A stretch of DNA of 64,000 nt from Oegoconia quadripuncta. Its lineage: Eukaryota > Arthropoda > Insecta > Lepidoptera > Autostichidae. Shown here piece by piece: positions 43,440 through 54,324 of the stretch. The notes beneath the pieces were generated by a model, which was not told where the DNA came from, made no database searches, and worked only from the letters and a program-made list of their open reading frames with translations. The stretch covers positions 35,990,036 through 36,054,035 of the forward strand of contig OX438748.1 in NCBI GenBank assembly GCA_949316235.1. The letters are read 5' to 3'. Position numbers and translations under genes: made by a program. Numbering within the stretch: position 1 is the first letter of the stretch; each line of letters begins with the position of its first letter.

Positions 43440-45225
43440 TTAATACTACGTCGAAGTGTTAATCAACTCAGTCGTCAAAGCAGTCCCTTTGTAGAATTTG
43501 AAATTTAAATGTCTATAAATAGATGTATATAATCAACATCAATCGAATCTGATCGTAAGGTTTCTCTCCCCACCTCACTTTGGAATATAAAACTGGTGAA
43601 GTGTGACTCGGGCCCGGGCAAAGAGTGTTCCGTTGAATGCTGCATCGACTCTTCGCCATACGAACATCTCAGTTATTTACATTTTCAAGACAAATTTAAA
43701 ACATTTATGAAGTATTTAAATGATTTATAAAACTCCCAAAAAACTATGACGTTAACCAAATAGAGCAGAGAATTGGTAAAAGAGCTTACCTAATTTTCAT
43801 CAAACATGGCTTATATAGTTTATAAGATATTTGTATTGTATTGATTTTTTATCCCGATAAAATGAGTAGTTCCCGCGGGATAAACGTATTAAACATCCGC
43901 GATAAAGTTATTCTAGGCAGGCGAAGCCGCGGGCGGTATGCCAATAATAACATACAGATTACTAATTTAGATCATTGCTTTTATAGTGTTAAGGAATATT
44001 TGGAATTTAAAAATTAAATTATAGGTCAATATGTCTAGATATAGATTCAAAATATATTTAATATTTGCATGTCTGCTTGCGGGCTGAATACAATGTACAT
44101 ATTTTTAATTATTAAGATCTTGTTTACTGTATTCTTGCAAATAAACTTATTATCTTATCTTATCTTATCTAGAAAACCCCGACCAACCAGACGTATAATA
44201 ACTGAGATAAAGTTAAATTTCTTTGAAAAGGCGGAACTTCATTATGCTAACATTTCCCCTGTTAGCTATAAAAAAAATTAAGAAACTAAAACCCGACTAC
44301 TAAAAAAATTATTAGAAAATGAAATGGGACAACTGCAAATATCTTTAAATCTGTTATTACAAAAGCTATAAATAAGCATCGTAGGTCCAGGTACCTGGTA
44401 TCTATATATCTGGAAACATAAGGTCCTTTTATAATATTAGTTAGATTAAAACATAGAATATTTGTTATCCCGATAAAGCGAGCGAAAGCGAGTAGTTCAC
44501 AGTAAACAAATTAAAATATCGTATCATGAATGTTCCTGCAGTCGGAGGTTTTATAATTTAGCGTCTTCATTGCATTGTTTCGATCCAGTAGTTGAGTTTG
44601 AGCACTATGATGGAACATCTATACCCACATACATAGGGTGTTAACCACATAACCTTTCCCCGGGTAAAAAACAGCACTCAAATCGGACCACGCATTAATG
44701 AGATACATCTCACAATGTCCTCACATAAAGCCTCGTCGTTTTTCGTCGAGGATTTCAAAATAAATGAGTATACCACAGCAAAACAAAGTCAAGGCTTTCT
44801 TTCCTAAACAATGTCTGAACGGGAATGAAATCAGCTCCGAACCGCCATCTATCTACAACAGGATAAAACGTATTTCTCTTCCACCAGGGTACTAACAGAG
44901 TTTCTCTTAGTGCTGCCATCTAGTGGCGAGTAGCTGTAATACGTTGGGAATTAGAGTCATAGATGGCGCTACGTAATCTGTATAGAAGTGTCTAGTGTAG
45001 ATACTTTTGCCGCAGAATTTTTTCGATTAATAAAGTTCAAGGATATTGTAGTGAAGGATTGGAATGTAGGGTCGAGTTCGAGCTGACACATTTAACTAGA
45101 GTGTTATAATAACTATAAATTGGAAATTTAGTAAACCCCCGAGAAAACAAACGATTATCATCTAGATCGACCCCTAACTTTTTTAAAAACTAACTAAAAA
45201 TGTCAAAATTATAAAGATAGAGTGA
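43440..45225. other. no supported gene; Helitron-like scrap
   Basis: 43850-43940 (cgataaagttattctaggca, gcgaagccgcgggcggtatg) is a Helitron-like 3' end lacking CTAG. 44152-44172 is a (TTATC)n run. 44915-44945 (ctgccatctagtggcgagta) resembles the LINE-2 5' UTR subrepeat. Otherwise unassigned. Confidence 0.4.
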
Positions 45226-45531
45226 ATGTCAAAATCTATAAAAAGAAAGAAGGAAAATTTCTTGACAAACTGTACTTTGCGGTTTACATACAAGAAGTTT
45301 TGCTATCTAGAACTAATTAAAAGTCAGCCTATGTGTATCATTGTAGACAGACCGAACCGATACGATCTGGGAACCTTCAAGAAGCGAGCATATTCCTTCC
45401 TTAAAGGCCGGCAACGCCACTGCGGATCTTCCGTTTCCGTAGATGGTTATGGGCAGCGGTGACACTTACCATCAGGTGCGCCTCTTGCTCGTTTGCCCAC
45501 CTCTTCAATAAAAAAAAAAAAAAAAAAAAAA
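45226..45531 (+). mobile_element. LINE C-terminal fragment with poly(A)
   Basis: RPNRYDLGTFKKRAYSFLKG then a stop, followed by cttaccatcaggtgcgcctc and an A run at 45509-45531. It is the typical end of a Jockey-type lepidopteran LINE, 5'-truncated. Confidence 0.65.
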
Positions 45532-45833
45532 GACAGACAAGCCGTTAATGTGCATGTAACTCCGGTCACACACATACTATAAGTTATAACACAATTGAAC
45601 AAAAGTAGTTCACAACATTCGAAGAAAATAACATCAGGATATTTATTTTTATTATATTAAAAAAACCACCCGCATTTGACAATAGCTAAATATTTCAAGA
45701 GGTTACTTGTACATGCCAATTACAGGTATTCCTATTTTACCATAAGCAAGTTATACAAATGAGATACATTAGTGTTACAACTAGAATGAATTATGAACAA
45801 GTAAAATAATATGGACTGTTATGGAATAACAGA

Positions 45834-46335
45834 ATGTCAGGTAGGAAACAATCAGTTCGTCGATATTGCAGATTTCGCCGTCACCTCGCTTCGTTGCATT
45901 CAGGGGTAGTTTTCTGTTCGCGGCGTCCAAGTGCTGGAACGACTTACCTCCACCAATCAAACAAACCAACTCGTTTTGCACATTTAAAAGAAAATGTAAG
46001 GAATGGCTTTTATGCAAACAGAAGTGTTCCAGTAACTGGGCCTCTGTGATACCGAAGTGTGACGTGCCGGCCAGTTCTATTATATAACTTTATTATATAG
46101 AAATCGTAGGTGTCTTTCGCCAATTATTATTATTGTTATTTCTAGTTATTATTATTTATTTTTTCTCACCTTTTTATGTTTTGGGCATGTATAGCTTACT
46201 AGCACGTAGCTTGTAGCCAATAGTGAACGACAACTTCTGACGTGTGATACATTCTGTTATCACTGAATGCACGAGGTGGAGACTGAACAATAGCTATTTT
46301 GCTGAGGCTCCAACCTAAATGGATCCACGAAGTTA
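45834..46335 (+). mobile_element. LINE 3' fragment (WNDLPPPIKQ family), copy 1
   Basis: One frame reads FAVTSLRCIQG and the next AASKCWNDLPPPIKQTNSF then FKRKCKEWLLCKQKC, i.e. a C-terminal reverse-transcriptase tail with a frameshift. The 3' UTR runs through gctccaacctaaatgga. A second, inverted copy is at 59262-59690. Confidence 0.65.
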
Positions 46336-46339
46336 GCAA

Positions 46340-46425
46340 GTAGTGTGCATGACAGTAGTGTACATGACAGTAGTGTACATGACAGTAGTGTACATGACAG
46401 TAGTGTACATGACAGTAGTGTACAT
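46340..46425 (+). repeat. 15-bp tandem repeat, nearly six copies
   Basis: The unit is cagtagtgtacatga. The period is a multiple of three, so the minus strand reads HYCHV repeats; this is not a gene. It sits exactly at the 3' edge of the preceding LINE fragment. Confidence 0.9.
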
Positions 46426-46479
46426 TTTTTAAATAGATGAATGAATATCTTATTATTATTATACCTTTTTGGTTGGAAA

Positions 46480-46605
46480 GGAAGAGGAAGACCACGGAAG
46501 AGATGAATGGATTGTGTGAGGGGTGATATGAACGAAAAGGGCGTGAATGATGAGGTAACGGCTGATAGAGGAGGACGTAAATTGGAATCAGGACAAGAAG
46601 ATGAT
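46480..46605 (+). mobile_element. LINE C-terminal fragment (RGRPRKR family)
   Basis: WKGRGRPRKR, MDCVRGDMNEKGVNDEVTAD and RGGRKLES. A relative of the scrap at 33866. Typical extreme C-terminus of an insect LINE reverse transcriptase. Confidence 0.6.
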
Positions 46606-46659
46606 AACTTATACCTTTTTCTCAATTGCGGTGGGGATATGCGTTTAGTTGTTGCTAAC

Positions 46660-46735
46660 TTTAAAAGTTGCTTGAAACAACATTCACGGTTCATCTTACG
46701 AAATATTACAGAAAAACGTGCAAGTCTATATGTTT
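46660..46735 (-). repeat. repeat family C fragment
   Basis: cttgaaacaacattcacggt then catcttacgaaatattacag: middle part of the family. Confidence 0.5.
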
Positions 46736-46904
46736 ATGTGTAAGCCCCTTAGTCGCCTTTTACAGCACTCATGGGAAAAGAAGACTACTTGAAACGGCTT
46801 AACCGACTTCCATGAAACTTGGCTACTTCGTAAACACCAGCTATCAGAAACAAAAGGTGTTTTCAAATCAGTTTAGCCTAAGTTAAGTTAAATCAGTTTA
46901 TAAT

Positions 46905-47520
46905 CAAAATCAAAATCAAAAAAAATGCTTTATTTTGTAGGTACACACGGTACACTTAAAATAGTCAGGTTTTACATTTTTTAAGCTACTACTTTAAATT
47001 TTAAATTTTAAATTTTTTTAAAAATTTAAAATTTTAAAAACAAAAGCCAATTTTCCCCTGAGAAGAACAAGCAAGCAACTCAAGAGGTTGCTCTGTTTTT
47101 AAAAAAAGGTTTTTATGTTACAAAATTATTAATTATTATTTTATATTATAATATTTCATGATTAATTATTGTGAAATAGCCTGGTTACGCGAACGAGATG
47201 TTCATGTCCATGAATGTTTATCATCTAAATAATCTGATATTTTGTAATATGCTTTCTTAATAAATTTCCGTTTTATAGTATATAAGATTTTGTATATCAA
47301 CGGAAACCTTATTAAAAAAGCGTATACATAACCCTTTGAATGAATTATTGACTTTGCGCAGGCGACTTATGTGACCTGCAAGTTTATCTTTATTTCTTGT
47401 ATTGACATCATGTTTATCACTATTTTTCCTAAATGATGCTATATTTTTTTTGACCTGCCACAAACAGGCGCAAGCTTCAATCTTAGATGTAACCGACATG
47501 TCACACGATACACTGAACAA
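46905..47520 (-). mobile_element. LINE-1 family 3' fragment with TTTTGAT tail
   Basis: The tail (tandem aatcaaa on plus) is at 46902-46925. The 3' UTR is shared with 42612. The ORF2 end at 47257-47520 reads KNSDKHDVNTRNKDKLAGH and GLCIRFFNKVSVDIQN. An internal AT palindrome (tttaaatttt run) is at 46990-47040. Confidence 0.75.
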
Positions 47521-47864
47521 GGAGTATTAATTATTCAATACTTAATACCTTATAAAAGTCCCTCATAAAACCTAATATACAAAATCTGGGAGATAATTCC
47601 GCACCCCTATTTGATCGCACTTTTATTGCGGGATGAACGTTACACAAACTAATAATGTCTCTAATCTGTCCACTCGTCGGCTCACTCACTCACACACTCA
47701 CCGGCTCACTCACTCGCGCGGGGTGACTCGATGAATGACAATCATAACGGAATCAACCAGTGACGCCAGAGGCTACCCGGTAGCATTGGCCACCACGAGT
47801 TGGCACACGAATAATTAACGATGAAACGTGTCATAATTATCAGCCCTTAAACATACTGTAGCGA

Positions 47865-48125
47865 TACAGGCATACCCTTGTACATGAGGGAATATGGGCC
47901 ATAGTCCACCACGCTGGCCCAATGCGGGTTGGGGACACATGCCTTTGAATTTCTATTTTCAGGCATGAAGGTTTCCTCATGACGTTTTCCTTCGCCGTTT
48001 ATGAGCAGCAGAGCACCGTTAAGTAATTAAACTAAATTTAAAAACTCATTAGCTTGCCTGGGAATCGAACCCGGACCTCCCAAATTGGGAGACCGCGTCT
48101 TAACCGCTGAGCCACTGACGCTCCG
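47865..48125 (-). repeat. third tRNA-derived SINE
   Basis: The minus strand begins gagcgtcagtggctcagcgg (A box), then ggtctcccaatttgggaggt, then gggttcgattcccaggc (B box). The body includes the ccaccacgctggcccaatgc stretch common in Lepidoptera. Head well preserved; possible true tRNA fold not shown. Confidence 0.7.
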
Positions 48126-48177
48126 GCTCTGAAACATGTACGAGCAAGTAAATCCGAATGGGTTTATTCTTTACTAC

Positions 48178-48260
48178 CTCGCCGCCCGCGGCTTCACTTT
48201 CCCGAAGTTCATCCGTTTCGCGCTGATTGAGTAACAAATAAACATCCAACCTTTAGCATT
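48178..48260 (-). repeat. Helitron-like 3' end fragment
   Basis: cgccgcccgcggcttcactt and ttcatccgtttcgcgctgat: complement of the gaagccgcgggcgg terminus. Confidence 0.35.
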
Positions 48261-48509
48261 TATAATATTAGTTAGATTTCAGGCTACATGGCAAATAAAA
48301 ATAATAATTTAAATCTGAACAAAGGAATCCCTTCTATATGTCCCAAAGGGGGCCCAGTACTACCTGATCACTTGTATTGCAACTTAATTTTTTGGTATAA
48401 TGTTTGGTTTGTTGTAGCACTGATTTGTCAGAATCGTTAGAACACCACGCCTTTCGACTTCTCCTTCTATGCCCAACCTTGTCAATCACATCGCAGGCCC
48501 ATGGTAAGG

Positions 48510-48680
48510 GTAGTCGGCCCAGGTAGGCCCAGGAACGCCCAACCTATTTGGAAAACTGGATACATGTCAAACAGCCAACACAATAATGCTACCAACAGAC
48601 AGCCTTAAATAATATGGTGGTAACTGACCGGGCGGACATTCTTAAATGCCCTACCACCAACCAAACCGAATGCTTTGTAA
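48510..48680 (-). repeat. SINE B remnant
   Basis: gcccaacctatttggaaaac, atggtggtaactgaccgggc, atgccctaccaccaaccaaa: diverged body. Confidence 0.5.
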
Positions 48681-48739
48681 ATTTTATATTATTTACATTG
48701 AAGCAAGGATACGGCGCATGATAAGTTTGGACTTTTAAT

Positions 48740-48925
48740 AATGATAAATAAATAAATAAACACATATATTTCTTTTTTGTAAATAAATATATATTAATGA
48801 AAATCATCAACAACTCGGGAACACATGTCTGTATTCATCATACAAACATATGCCCCCCGCGGGATTTGAACCCGCGACCTTTTGGTATAGCAGTCAGAGT
48901 ATGTAACCACTACACCAAATAGGTC
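48740..48925 (-). repeat. SINE A copy, 3'-truncated
   Basis: gtattcatcatacaaacata, gggatttgaacccgcgacct, ccactacaccaaataggtc. It lacks the agatggc 3' segment and ends in (AAATA)n. Confidence 0.8.
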
Positions 48926-49064
48926 ACTTTTAAGTAATTATGGTTAAGAGTTTCTAGAATTACTAGGTGGAATGTTTCCAAGTTACGAGTGAAATCATAT
49001 GCGATAGCCGAATAGAAACAAAACAATTAGACTCATCACCTAAATACAAATGTCTGCCAGCACA

Positions 49065-49150
49065 GAGTGTCCAGGCCCGGGCGGGTGCGGGGCGCGGGGC
49101 GCGGGGCGGCTGCAATGGGCGCGAGCAAACACACGGCGCGCCGCACTCAC
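49065..49150. other. CpG-rich patch, nature unknown
   Basis: gcccgggcgggtgcggggcg and gcgcgccgcactcacacgg stand out from AT-rich surroundings. An 87-codon ORF crosses it without motifs. It could be a regulatory or 5' exon region of an unseen gene. Confidence 0.3.
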
Positions 49151-49416
49151 ACGGATTTAGGGCGAAGGTATACACGCGAGCAACCGGAACCTCTCTTTTG
49201 AGCTCTCATGATCTTCACAGTGGAACATGACAATCCAGGCAACGGTGCTTGGTGACAGAAAAAGATATGTGGGAGAGACCCACCCAGTCGGGTTCCACCA
49301 GGAAGCCGTCTGGGTGGGTATCACCAGAAGGTAAAGAGGTCAATTGTGTAGTTTACTACAGAGGAAATATTCTACTCCTTTTACTTACTACTTTTACTTT
49401 TATGTTTTATTTTAAA

Positions 49417-49795
49417 GAGCTATTTTGAGTCGTCATTTTTCTGTATTTTGGAAGTTATTTTTGAGTCTTTATTTTTCTGTGTTATGGAGAATTATTTTTT
49501 TGTTTTACACAGTTTTCTGTTATAGAGAGCCATTTTTGAGTCGATTTTTCTGTTTTAGTGGGTTATTTTTCAGTCTATATTTTTCTGTTATGGAGAACTA
49601 TTTTTGAGTCGATTTTTTCGGTTATAGTGAGCTGTTTTTGAATCATTATTTTTCTATGTTGGTGAGACATTTTTGAGTCTTTATTTTTCTGTTTTGGAGA
49701 CCTTTTTTGAGTCGTGATGTTTCTGTGTTATGGAGAGCTATATGTCATTATTTTTCCATGTTTTGGAGAGCAATTTTTTTAAGTTGTTATTTTTC
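49417..49795 (+). repeat. degenerate tandem array, about 43-bp unit
   Basis: The unit resembles gagctatttttgagtcgtta then tttttctgttatg with variable length; roughly nine units. ORFs through it are repeat artefacts. Confidence 0.8.
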
Positions 49796-49838
49796 TGTTG
49801 CGGATCAGGTAGATCCGAAAAATAACAACTTAAAAAAA
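49774..49838. repeat. 22-bp perfect inverted repeat ending the tandem array
   Basis: Arms 49774-49795 and 49817-49838 are exactly complementary, and the 21-nt spacer contains a nested ggatc/gatcc stem. The left arm is the last tandem unit; the right arm is its inverted duplicate. Confidence 0.9.
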
Positions 49839-50123
49839 TGTTTCATTTTCACGGTCGCATTTTAAAGTTAGCATTACTGAGAATTCAATTCGCATCCACG
49901 ACGAGTGAACGACGAGTAATTTCGATTCACGTTTTACCTTTGAAACATACCGCTTTTTGCCGTCAGTCAAGTCTTGAACATATAATTAACCTCAACGAAG
50001 GACGACGGGTGTGTGTGTATATTAATCATGTTTAATGAAAATCGGTTTTGTAGATATTTGGATGATATCATAATCATTCCGGGATTTTCAAAATTGTAGC
50101 GTGTAGATCTTTCTCTCTTCTAT

Positions 50124-50411
50124 TTAAGAGCTATGCTCCTGTCGGTGGAGTCCTTTCCACACTTCTCTACATTCCGCCTTTTCTTTGACTTCCTGATACG
50201 ACACGGCAATTCCGTTTGCTTGTACCATGTATGTTCTTCTAGGCCTTCCTTTCTTCCTTTTCCCCTCCACTTTTCCTTCAATGATGTTCTTGATAAAGTT
50301 GTCGTGTCGTACCAGATGACCCAACATCTTTCGTTGTAGATCTAATGGATAAAATTTGACTGTTCGATGACATTCACATTCGATTGATTCAAAAACGGAA
50401 CAAACAAACAA
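50124..50411 (-). mobile_element. LINE C-terminal fragment (KRKKGRPRR family)
   Basis: 95 open codons: RKMLGHLVRHDNFIKNIIEG, KVEGKRKKGRPRRTYM, then SYQEVKEKAECREVWKGLH ending RQEHSS. The GH..R, GKR.RGRPR and W..LH pattern is the C-terminus of an insect LINE reverse transcriptase. Intact over its length, hence fairly young. Confidence 0.7.
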
Positions 50412-50631
50412 ATTCGCTCGTAAAATCGGCGAGCGGCTCGGTGGTATGTCACGGCCTAAACTACAATTTAATAAAGAAAGCCAAAGCCGCCCGCACCGCG
50501 ACAGTAATAACGTTTGTAAAAATATCCGCAGACACGACGTTAAGGCGCAGCGCTCTTCACTACCAGCTGATGACTCATTGATCTGTTGATGAAATACCTT
50601 TTGTTATAAACAGTGCTATATCATCATCATC

Positions 50632-50722
50632 ATATCAGCCCACACTCCACTGCTGAACATATATTTCCAGAGCGACCGGTTGGATCCGAACTACATACTC
50701 CAGCAACTTCACACAGACTAAA
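50632..50722 (-). mobile_element. RTE LINE 3' tail
   Basis: tcatcatcatatcagcccac, ctgctgaacatatatttcca, gagcgaccggttggatc. Confidence 0.55.
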
Positions 50723-50890
50723 AAAAATTTTGTTGTGCATGATGGTGTTGGCTATTTATTCTCAGTAGTCCTATTATTAGTTCTCGAGGGTTCTAAGAGA
50801 TGATTCCTGTTTTATCTTCTAAGAAAAGCGTGATAAAGATTTGTTCGTGCGACCATATTAGCATATAAATCAAGGCGTGTTATCTTTTTA

Positions 50891-51165
50891 CGACGACCTG
50901 TTTGGTGTAGTGGTTACAAACGCTGACTGCTATACCAAAAGGTTGCGGGTTCGAATACGGCTCGGGGCATATGTTTGTATGATGAATACGGACATGTGTA
51001 CCCGAGTTATGGATGTTTTTCATTTATATGTGTATTTATTTACAAAAAAACATATTTGTGTAGTATAACAACCATTTAGTATCCACAACACAAGCCTAGT
51101 TACTTAGTGTGGAACTAGATGGCGTTGTCTGTATATGTCCAAAGATATTTTATTTTATTATTTTA
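50891..51165 (+). repeat. SINE A copy
   Basis: cgacctgtttggtgtagtgg (A box), tgcgggttcgaatacgg (mutated B box), acaagcctagttacttagtg, then a (TTTAT)n tail. It lies in the first half of a local duplication. Confidence 0.85.
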
Positions 51166-51194
51166 TATTATTTTATTTATTATTAGTATGGAAA

Positions 51195-51380
51195 CATGTT
51201 TATCCGTTATCTAGTAACTATAGTAGATCTCTTATATCGAGACGAGATAATTGGTCATCATTATCATCAGATCAGCCTCAGGACATGTTTTTGTGTACCA
51301 TCTGGTTTCCATAACACAAGCCTAAGGAATTAAATGGCGCTGTGTATTATATGTCCAAGGATGTATAAGGATATTTATTT
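51195..51380 (+). repeat. duplicated flank, RTE scrap and SINE A 3' end
   Basis: 51188-51270 is repeated at 52158-52240 (atgtttatcygttatctagt; tcgagacgagataattggtc). 51258-51295 is an RTE tail and 51288-51375 a 5'-truncated SINE A (ccataacacaagcctaagga; aaatggcgctgtgt). Confidence 0.6.
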
Positions 51381-51907
51381 TGTGCGTTCGAAATTCGAAC
51401 ACAACTAGGTTTTTAATTTTAAAAGTGTGTGGTACATAATTAACACCAATGTGATAAATCAGTGCCGAGTAGGAGAGCTTCCCATTAAGGCGGGGGTGCG
51501 GTCGCATAGAGTTTTATTTGCGAGGCGCCTTAACCCGCGCACCGCCAATATTAAATTCTGCTAACCTCCCCCCCCCCCCCCCCCCCTCCCCTCCCTCACC
51601 CCCAGCACCCCCAGCACCGCGGTGCAGGATCGCTGGAATTACATTATGTGTTTGCATCGGGCCCGTGAGCGTACACGGATATAGTTCACAGTTTGAAACT
51701 AGTTATTTGTGGGAAAATGTTCGTCATTAGTAGGAACATGTAATACCTATGTCACAGATGATTATGTAAATATGTGAGTACGAGCTTGTCGTATTGCGGG
51801 TTGAGAATGAAGAGTAGCCAAGCCTGCTCTAGGTCCCAGGCTACTTTTCAGCCAAATTCCAATGAAAGCCGGACCGACAAACTTTCGCTTCACAATATTA
51901 TTATTTG
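51381..51907. other. no gene; poly(C) run
   Basis: 51567-51587 is a C homopolymer of about 20 followed by ccctcccctccc. ORFs here are fortuitous. Confidence 0.45.
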
Positions 51908-52145
51908 TTAGACAACCTGTTTGGTTTAGTGGTAAGAAACTCTGTTGCTATACCAAAAGGTCGCGGATTCGAATTTGTACCCGAGTTATGGATGTTTTTC
52001 CTTTATATATATAGTATTTATTTACAAAGAAAAATGTATTTGTGTAGTGTATCAACTATCTGGTATCCACAACACAAGCCTAGTTGCTTAATGTGGAACT
52101 AGATGGCGCTGTCTGTATATGTCCAAGGATATTTTTTTTTTTATT
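51908..52145 (+). repeat. SINE A copy (second half of local duplication)
   Basis: acctgtttggtttagtggta, ggtcgcggattcgaatttgt, tggaactagatggcgctgtc, (TTTAT)n. It lacks about 35 bp around the gtatgatgaatacgg segment. Confidence 0.85.
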
Positions 52146-52229
52146 ATTTTATTTATTATTAGTATGGAAATATGTTTATCTGTTATCTAGTATCCATAGC
52201 AGATCGCTTACATCGAGACGAGATAATTG

Positions 52230-52320
52230 GTCGTTATCATCATCAGATCATCCACAGGACATCCGCTGCTGAACATGGGCCTCCCCCATAAATTTCCAGA
52301 GCGACTGTCCGCCTTGTGAG
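52230..52320 (-). mobile_element. RTE LINE 3' tail
   Basis: catcatcagatcatccacag, ctgctgaacatgggcctccc, aatttccagagcgactg. Confidence 0.6.
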
Positions 52321-52359
52321 TGTTGCCATTTCATCTTCGGACCACTAGGCGTGGGGAGG

Positions 52360-52575
52360 GATTCCATCCGTATGTAGTTAATATACCGAACATTCGCACT
52401 AAGAAGTTCGATTCTTCATTCATCATCCGAACAGCCAAGGCATGGAACTCCCTTCCGGCGTCAGTCTTTCCTGAATCCTACAACCTTGGGATCTTCAAGA
52501 GCAGAGTGAATAGGCATTTACTGGGATCGCGTGCTTCATCTTCGACCACATCGTCACTTTCCATCAGGTGAGATT
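52360..52575 (+). mobile_element. LINE C-terminal fragment (KAWNSLP family)
   Basis: VNIPNIRTKKFDSSFIIRTA, KAWNSLPASVFPESYNLGIF and KSRVNRHLLGS, ending SLSIR and a stop. Intact C-terminus of a Jockey/R-type reverse transcriptase; degraded relatives at 21740 and 43345. Confidence 0.75.
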
Positions 52576-52579
52576 GTGG

Positions 52580-53100
52580 TCACACGCGAATCCAGTCAAT
52601 CATAAAAAAAAGTACCAACCCGTTGTGCATAAAAAAAAAGGCAAAGTCTACTACGGTTACCAGATAACGGATAAACGTGGATATTATGGATTATGTTTAA
52701 AGAAGTGCATAAAACCCTCGAAAAGACAACAGTCAGTCGTCCCCTTTTCTCGACATTAAGTACCGGAAACAGAAAAAAATCACTAAAACTAATACGTTGT
52801 TTAATCTCCAATGACAATTGTTGAACAAACTGCTAAATACATTCACTCGCGGCGCACAATACGACTCGCTTCACAAAAAACGGCTTACAATATAAAGAAA
52901 ATAACTTAAACTATTGCTACAATTAAAGGATGACATATAATTTTCAACTCTATGCGTTTAATGCTACGGTTGGTGTTGTGCGCATCAGGTATTCACCCTA
53001 ATTGTCGACACAATGGAGTTATAATAGTTTATTGTGTCTTTTTACTGGTAACTATTTAAATTTGGTTCATTTTGGTATCGGCTACTGCGTACAGCTACTA
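52580..53100. other. no supported gene
   Basis: 52605-52640 is a SINE B tail (cccgttgtgcataaaaaaaa). The rest is AT-rich and unassigned. Confidence 0.4.
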
Positions 53101-53290
53101 CTAGCTATCCGCCCGCGACTTCGTCTGCGTGAAACTATTGGCGTTCTGTGTGTATGTCCAGTGTTTGTCCGAGTGTATGTCAGTGACGCGTGGTCGGATT
53201 TGAGTTCGGTTTTTCAAAGTTCCGCAGTCAACAAGGAACCTAGTTTCGCTATGTCCGTCTGTCTGTCTGTCTGTCCGAGACTTAACTCAG
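53101..53290 (-). mobile_element. Helitron-like 3' end
   Basis: The minus strand ends cgaagtcgcgggcggatag then CTAG, with a T next in the host. The interior carries cagacggacatagcgaaact-type sequence and a (GTCT)n run at 53256-53275. Confidence 0.4.
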
Positions 53291-53354
53291 AGGCTCTTTA
53301 GTATTAGAAAGCTGTAATTCGCCATGAGTACATATACAGTATACATATACATTG

Positions 53355-53933
53355 CAGTGCACAGCTTTTGTCACAGGTTAGGCAGAATGATAAAATTTGC
53401 TATTATTATTATTAAGAGCCCATAGTGTCCCACTGCTGGACAAAGGCCTCCCTCATCTGTTTCCAGTCGTTTTTGTTCTTGGCGAGCACAAACCATCCCT
53501 TATTAAAACTGTCAAGGTCGTCTCTCCACCGTTTTCGCGGTCTTTCACGTTTGCGTCTGGTAGGAGTCCAAATAATGGACGCATTTGCCCACAACTCGCA
53601 CGGCATGCGGCCCACGTGACCCGCCCAGTCCCACTTCAACGTTGCCGCGTTTTTTCCTACGTCAGAGATCCGAGTCCGTGAGCGTAGTGTCGCATTTCTG
53701 GCGCGGTCGATCAGTTTGACTCCCAATATGCTACGTTCCGCTCCTCTGACAAACCCTGAGTTTTGATTTGCTATTAATTGAGAAAAAAATATAACTACAA
53801 AACTTACTCTTATAGCAATCCTCGCAGCTGTTTAGAACATAATCTGTTTAAATAATATGAATCTATACGAGCAAAGCTTACAATATGTTAGGGTAGGCAC
53901 TGCCTTTCTGCCTGTGTGGAGGGCACGCCACTG
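53355..53933. mobile_element. MITE D copy 2, interrupted by an RTE fragment
   Basis: Left end cagtgcacagcttttgtcac, right end gggcacgccactg. Flanks tatacatt and tatacata suggest an 8-bp duplication. The match to 9758-10240 resumes after the RTE insertion at aactacaaaactta. Confidence 0.65.
53405..53765 (-). mobile_element. RTE LINE 3' fragment with 10-bp target duplication
   Basis: It is flanked by ATTTGCTATT at 53395-53404 and 53766-53775. 104 codons are open on minus: VKLIDRARNATLRSRTRISD, KWDWAGHVGRMP, RPRKRWRDDLD and EAFVQQWDTMGS, with a (TAA)n tail at the plus-strand left. Younger than the other RTE scraps. The uninterrupted target occurs in MITE D copy 1 near 9802. Confidence 0.85.
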
Positions 53934-53984
53934 TATACATATTAATTACACCGACAAAGTGGTCTGAATAAAACCTTGGAAAAT

Positions 53985-54054
53985 ATTGTTTTAGGGAGTA
54001 ACATATCTGCGATAACGTTATTCCACGCAAGCGAAGCCGCGGGCGGAAAGCTAG
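53985..54054 (+). repeat. Helitron-like 3' end
   Basis: cgataacgttattccacgca, gcgaagccgcgggcggaaag, then CTAG followed by T. Confidence 0.4.
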
Positions 54055-54324
54055 TTACTTATAAGAAACACTATTCGGCTGCTGGGAGATAAATTAATGC
54101 CTTATTAGTAGCTGAAATTAGAATATCTTTGAAAAATTTTTCAAATGCCTCATCAACTTTCAAATAATAAATTTTTAGTTCAATAGTTGAATATGGAACC
54201 TTTCCTACCTTTGCTTTTATGTGGTTTTCATTCATTGAATACGTCGTGCATAAAAAAAAAATCAGTCTCCCACAATTAAAATATTTAAGCTAAATTTAAG
54301 GTACCTAATATAAGTTACTGAGTT

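Noticed and set aside
46199..46694. ORFs with HYCHVHYCHV repeats
   Set aside because: Translation of the 15-bp tandem array.
48045..48120. Functional tRNA gene on the minus strand
   Set aside because: Both boxes present, but it is continuous with a known-type SINE body and its acceptor stem does not pair by eye.
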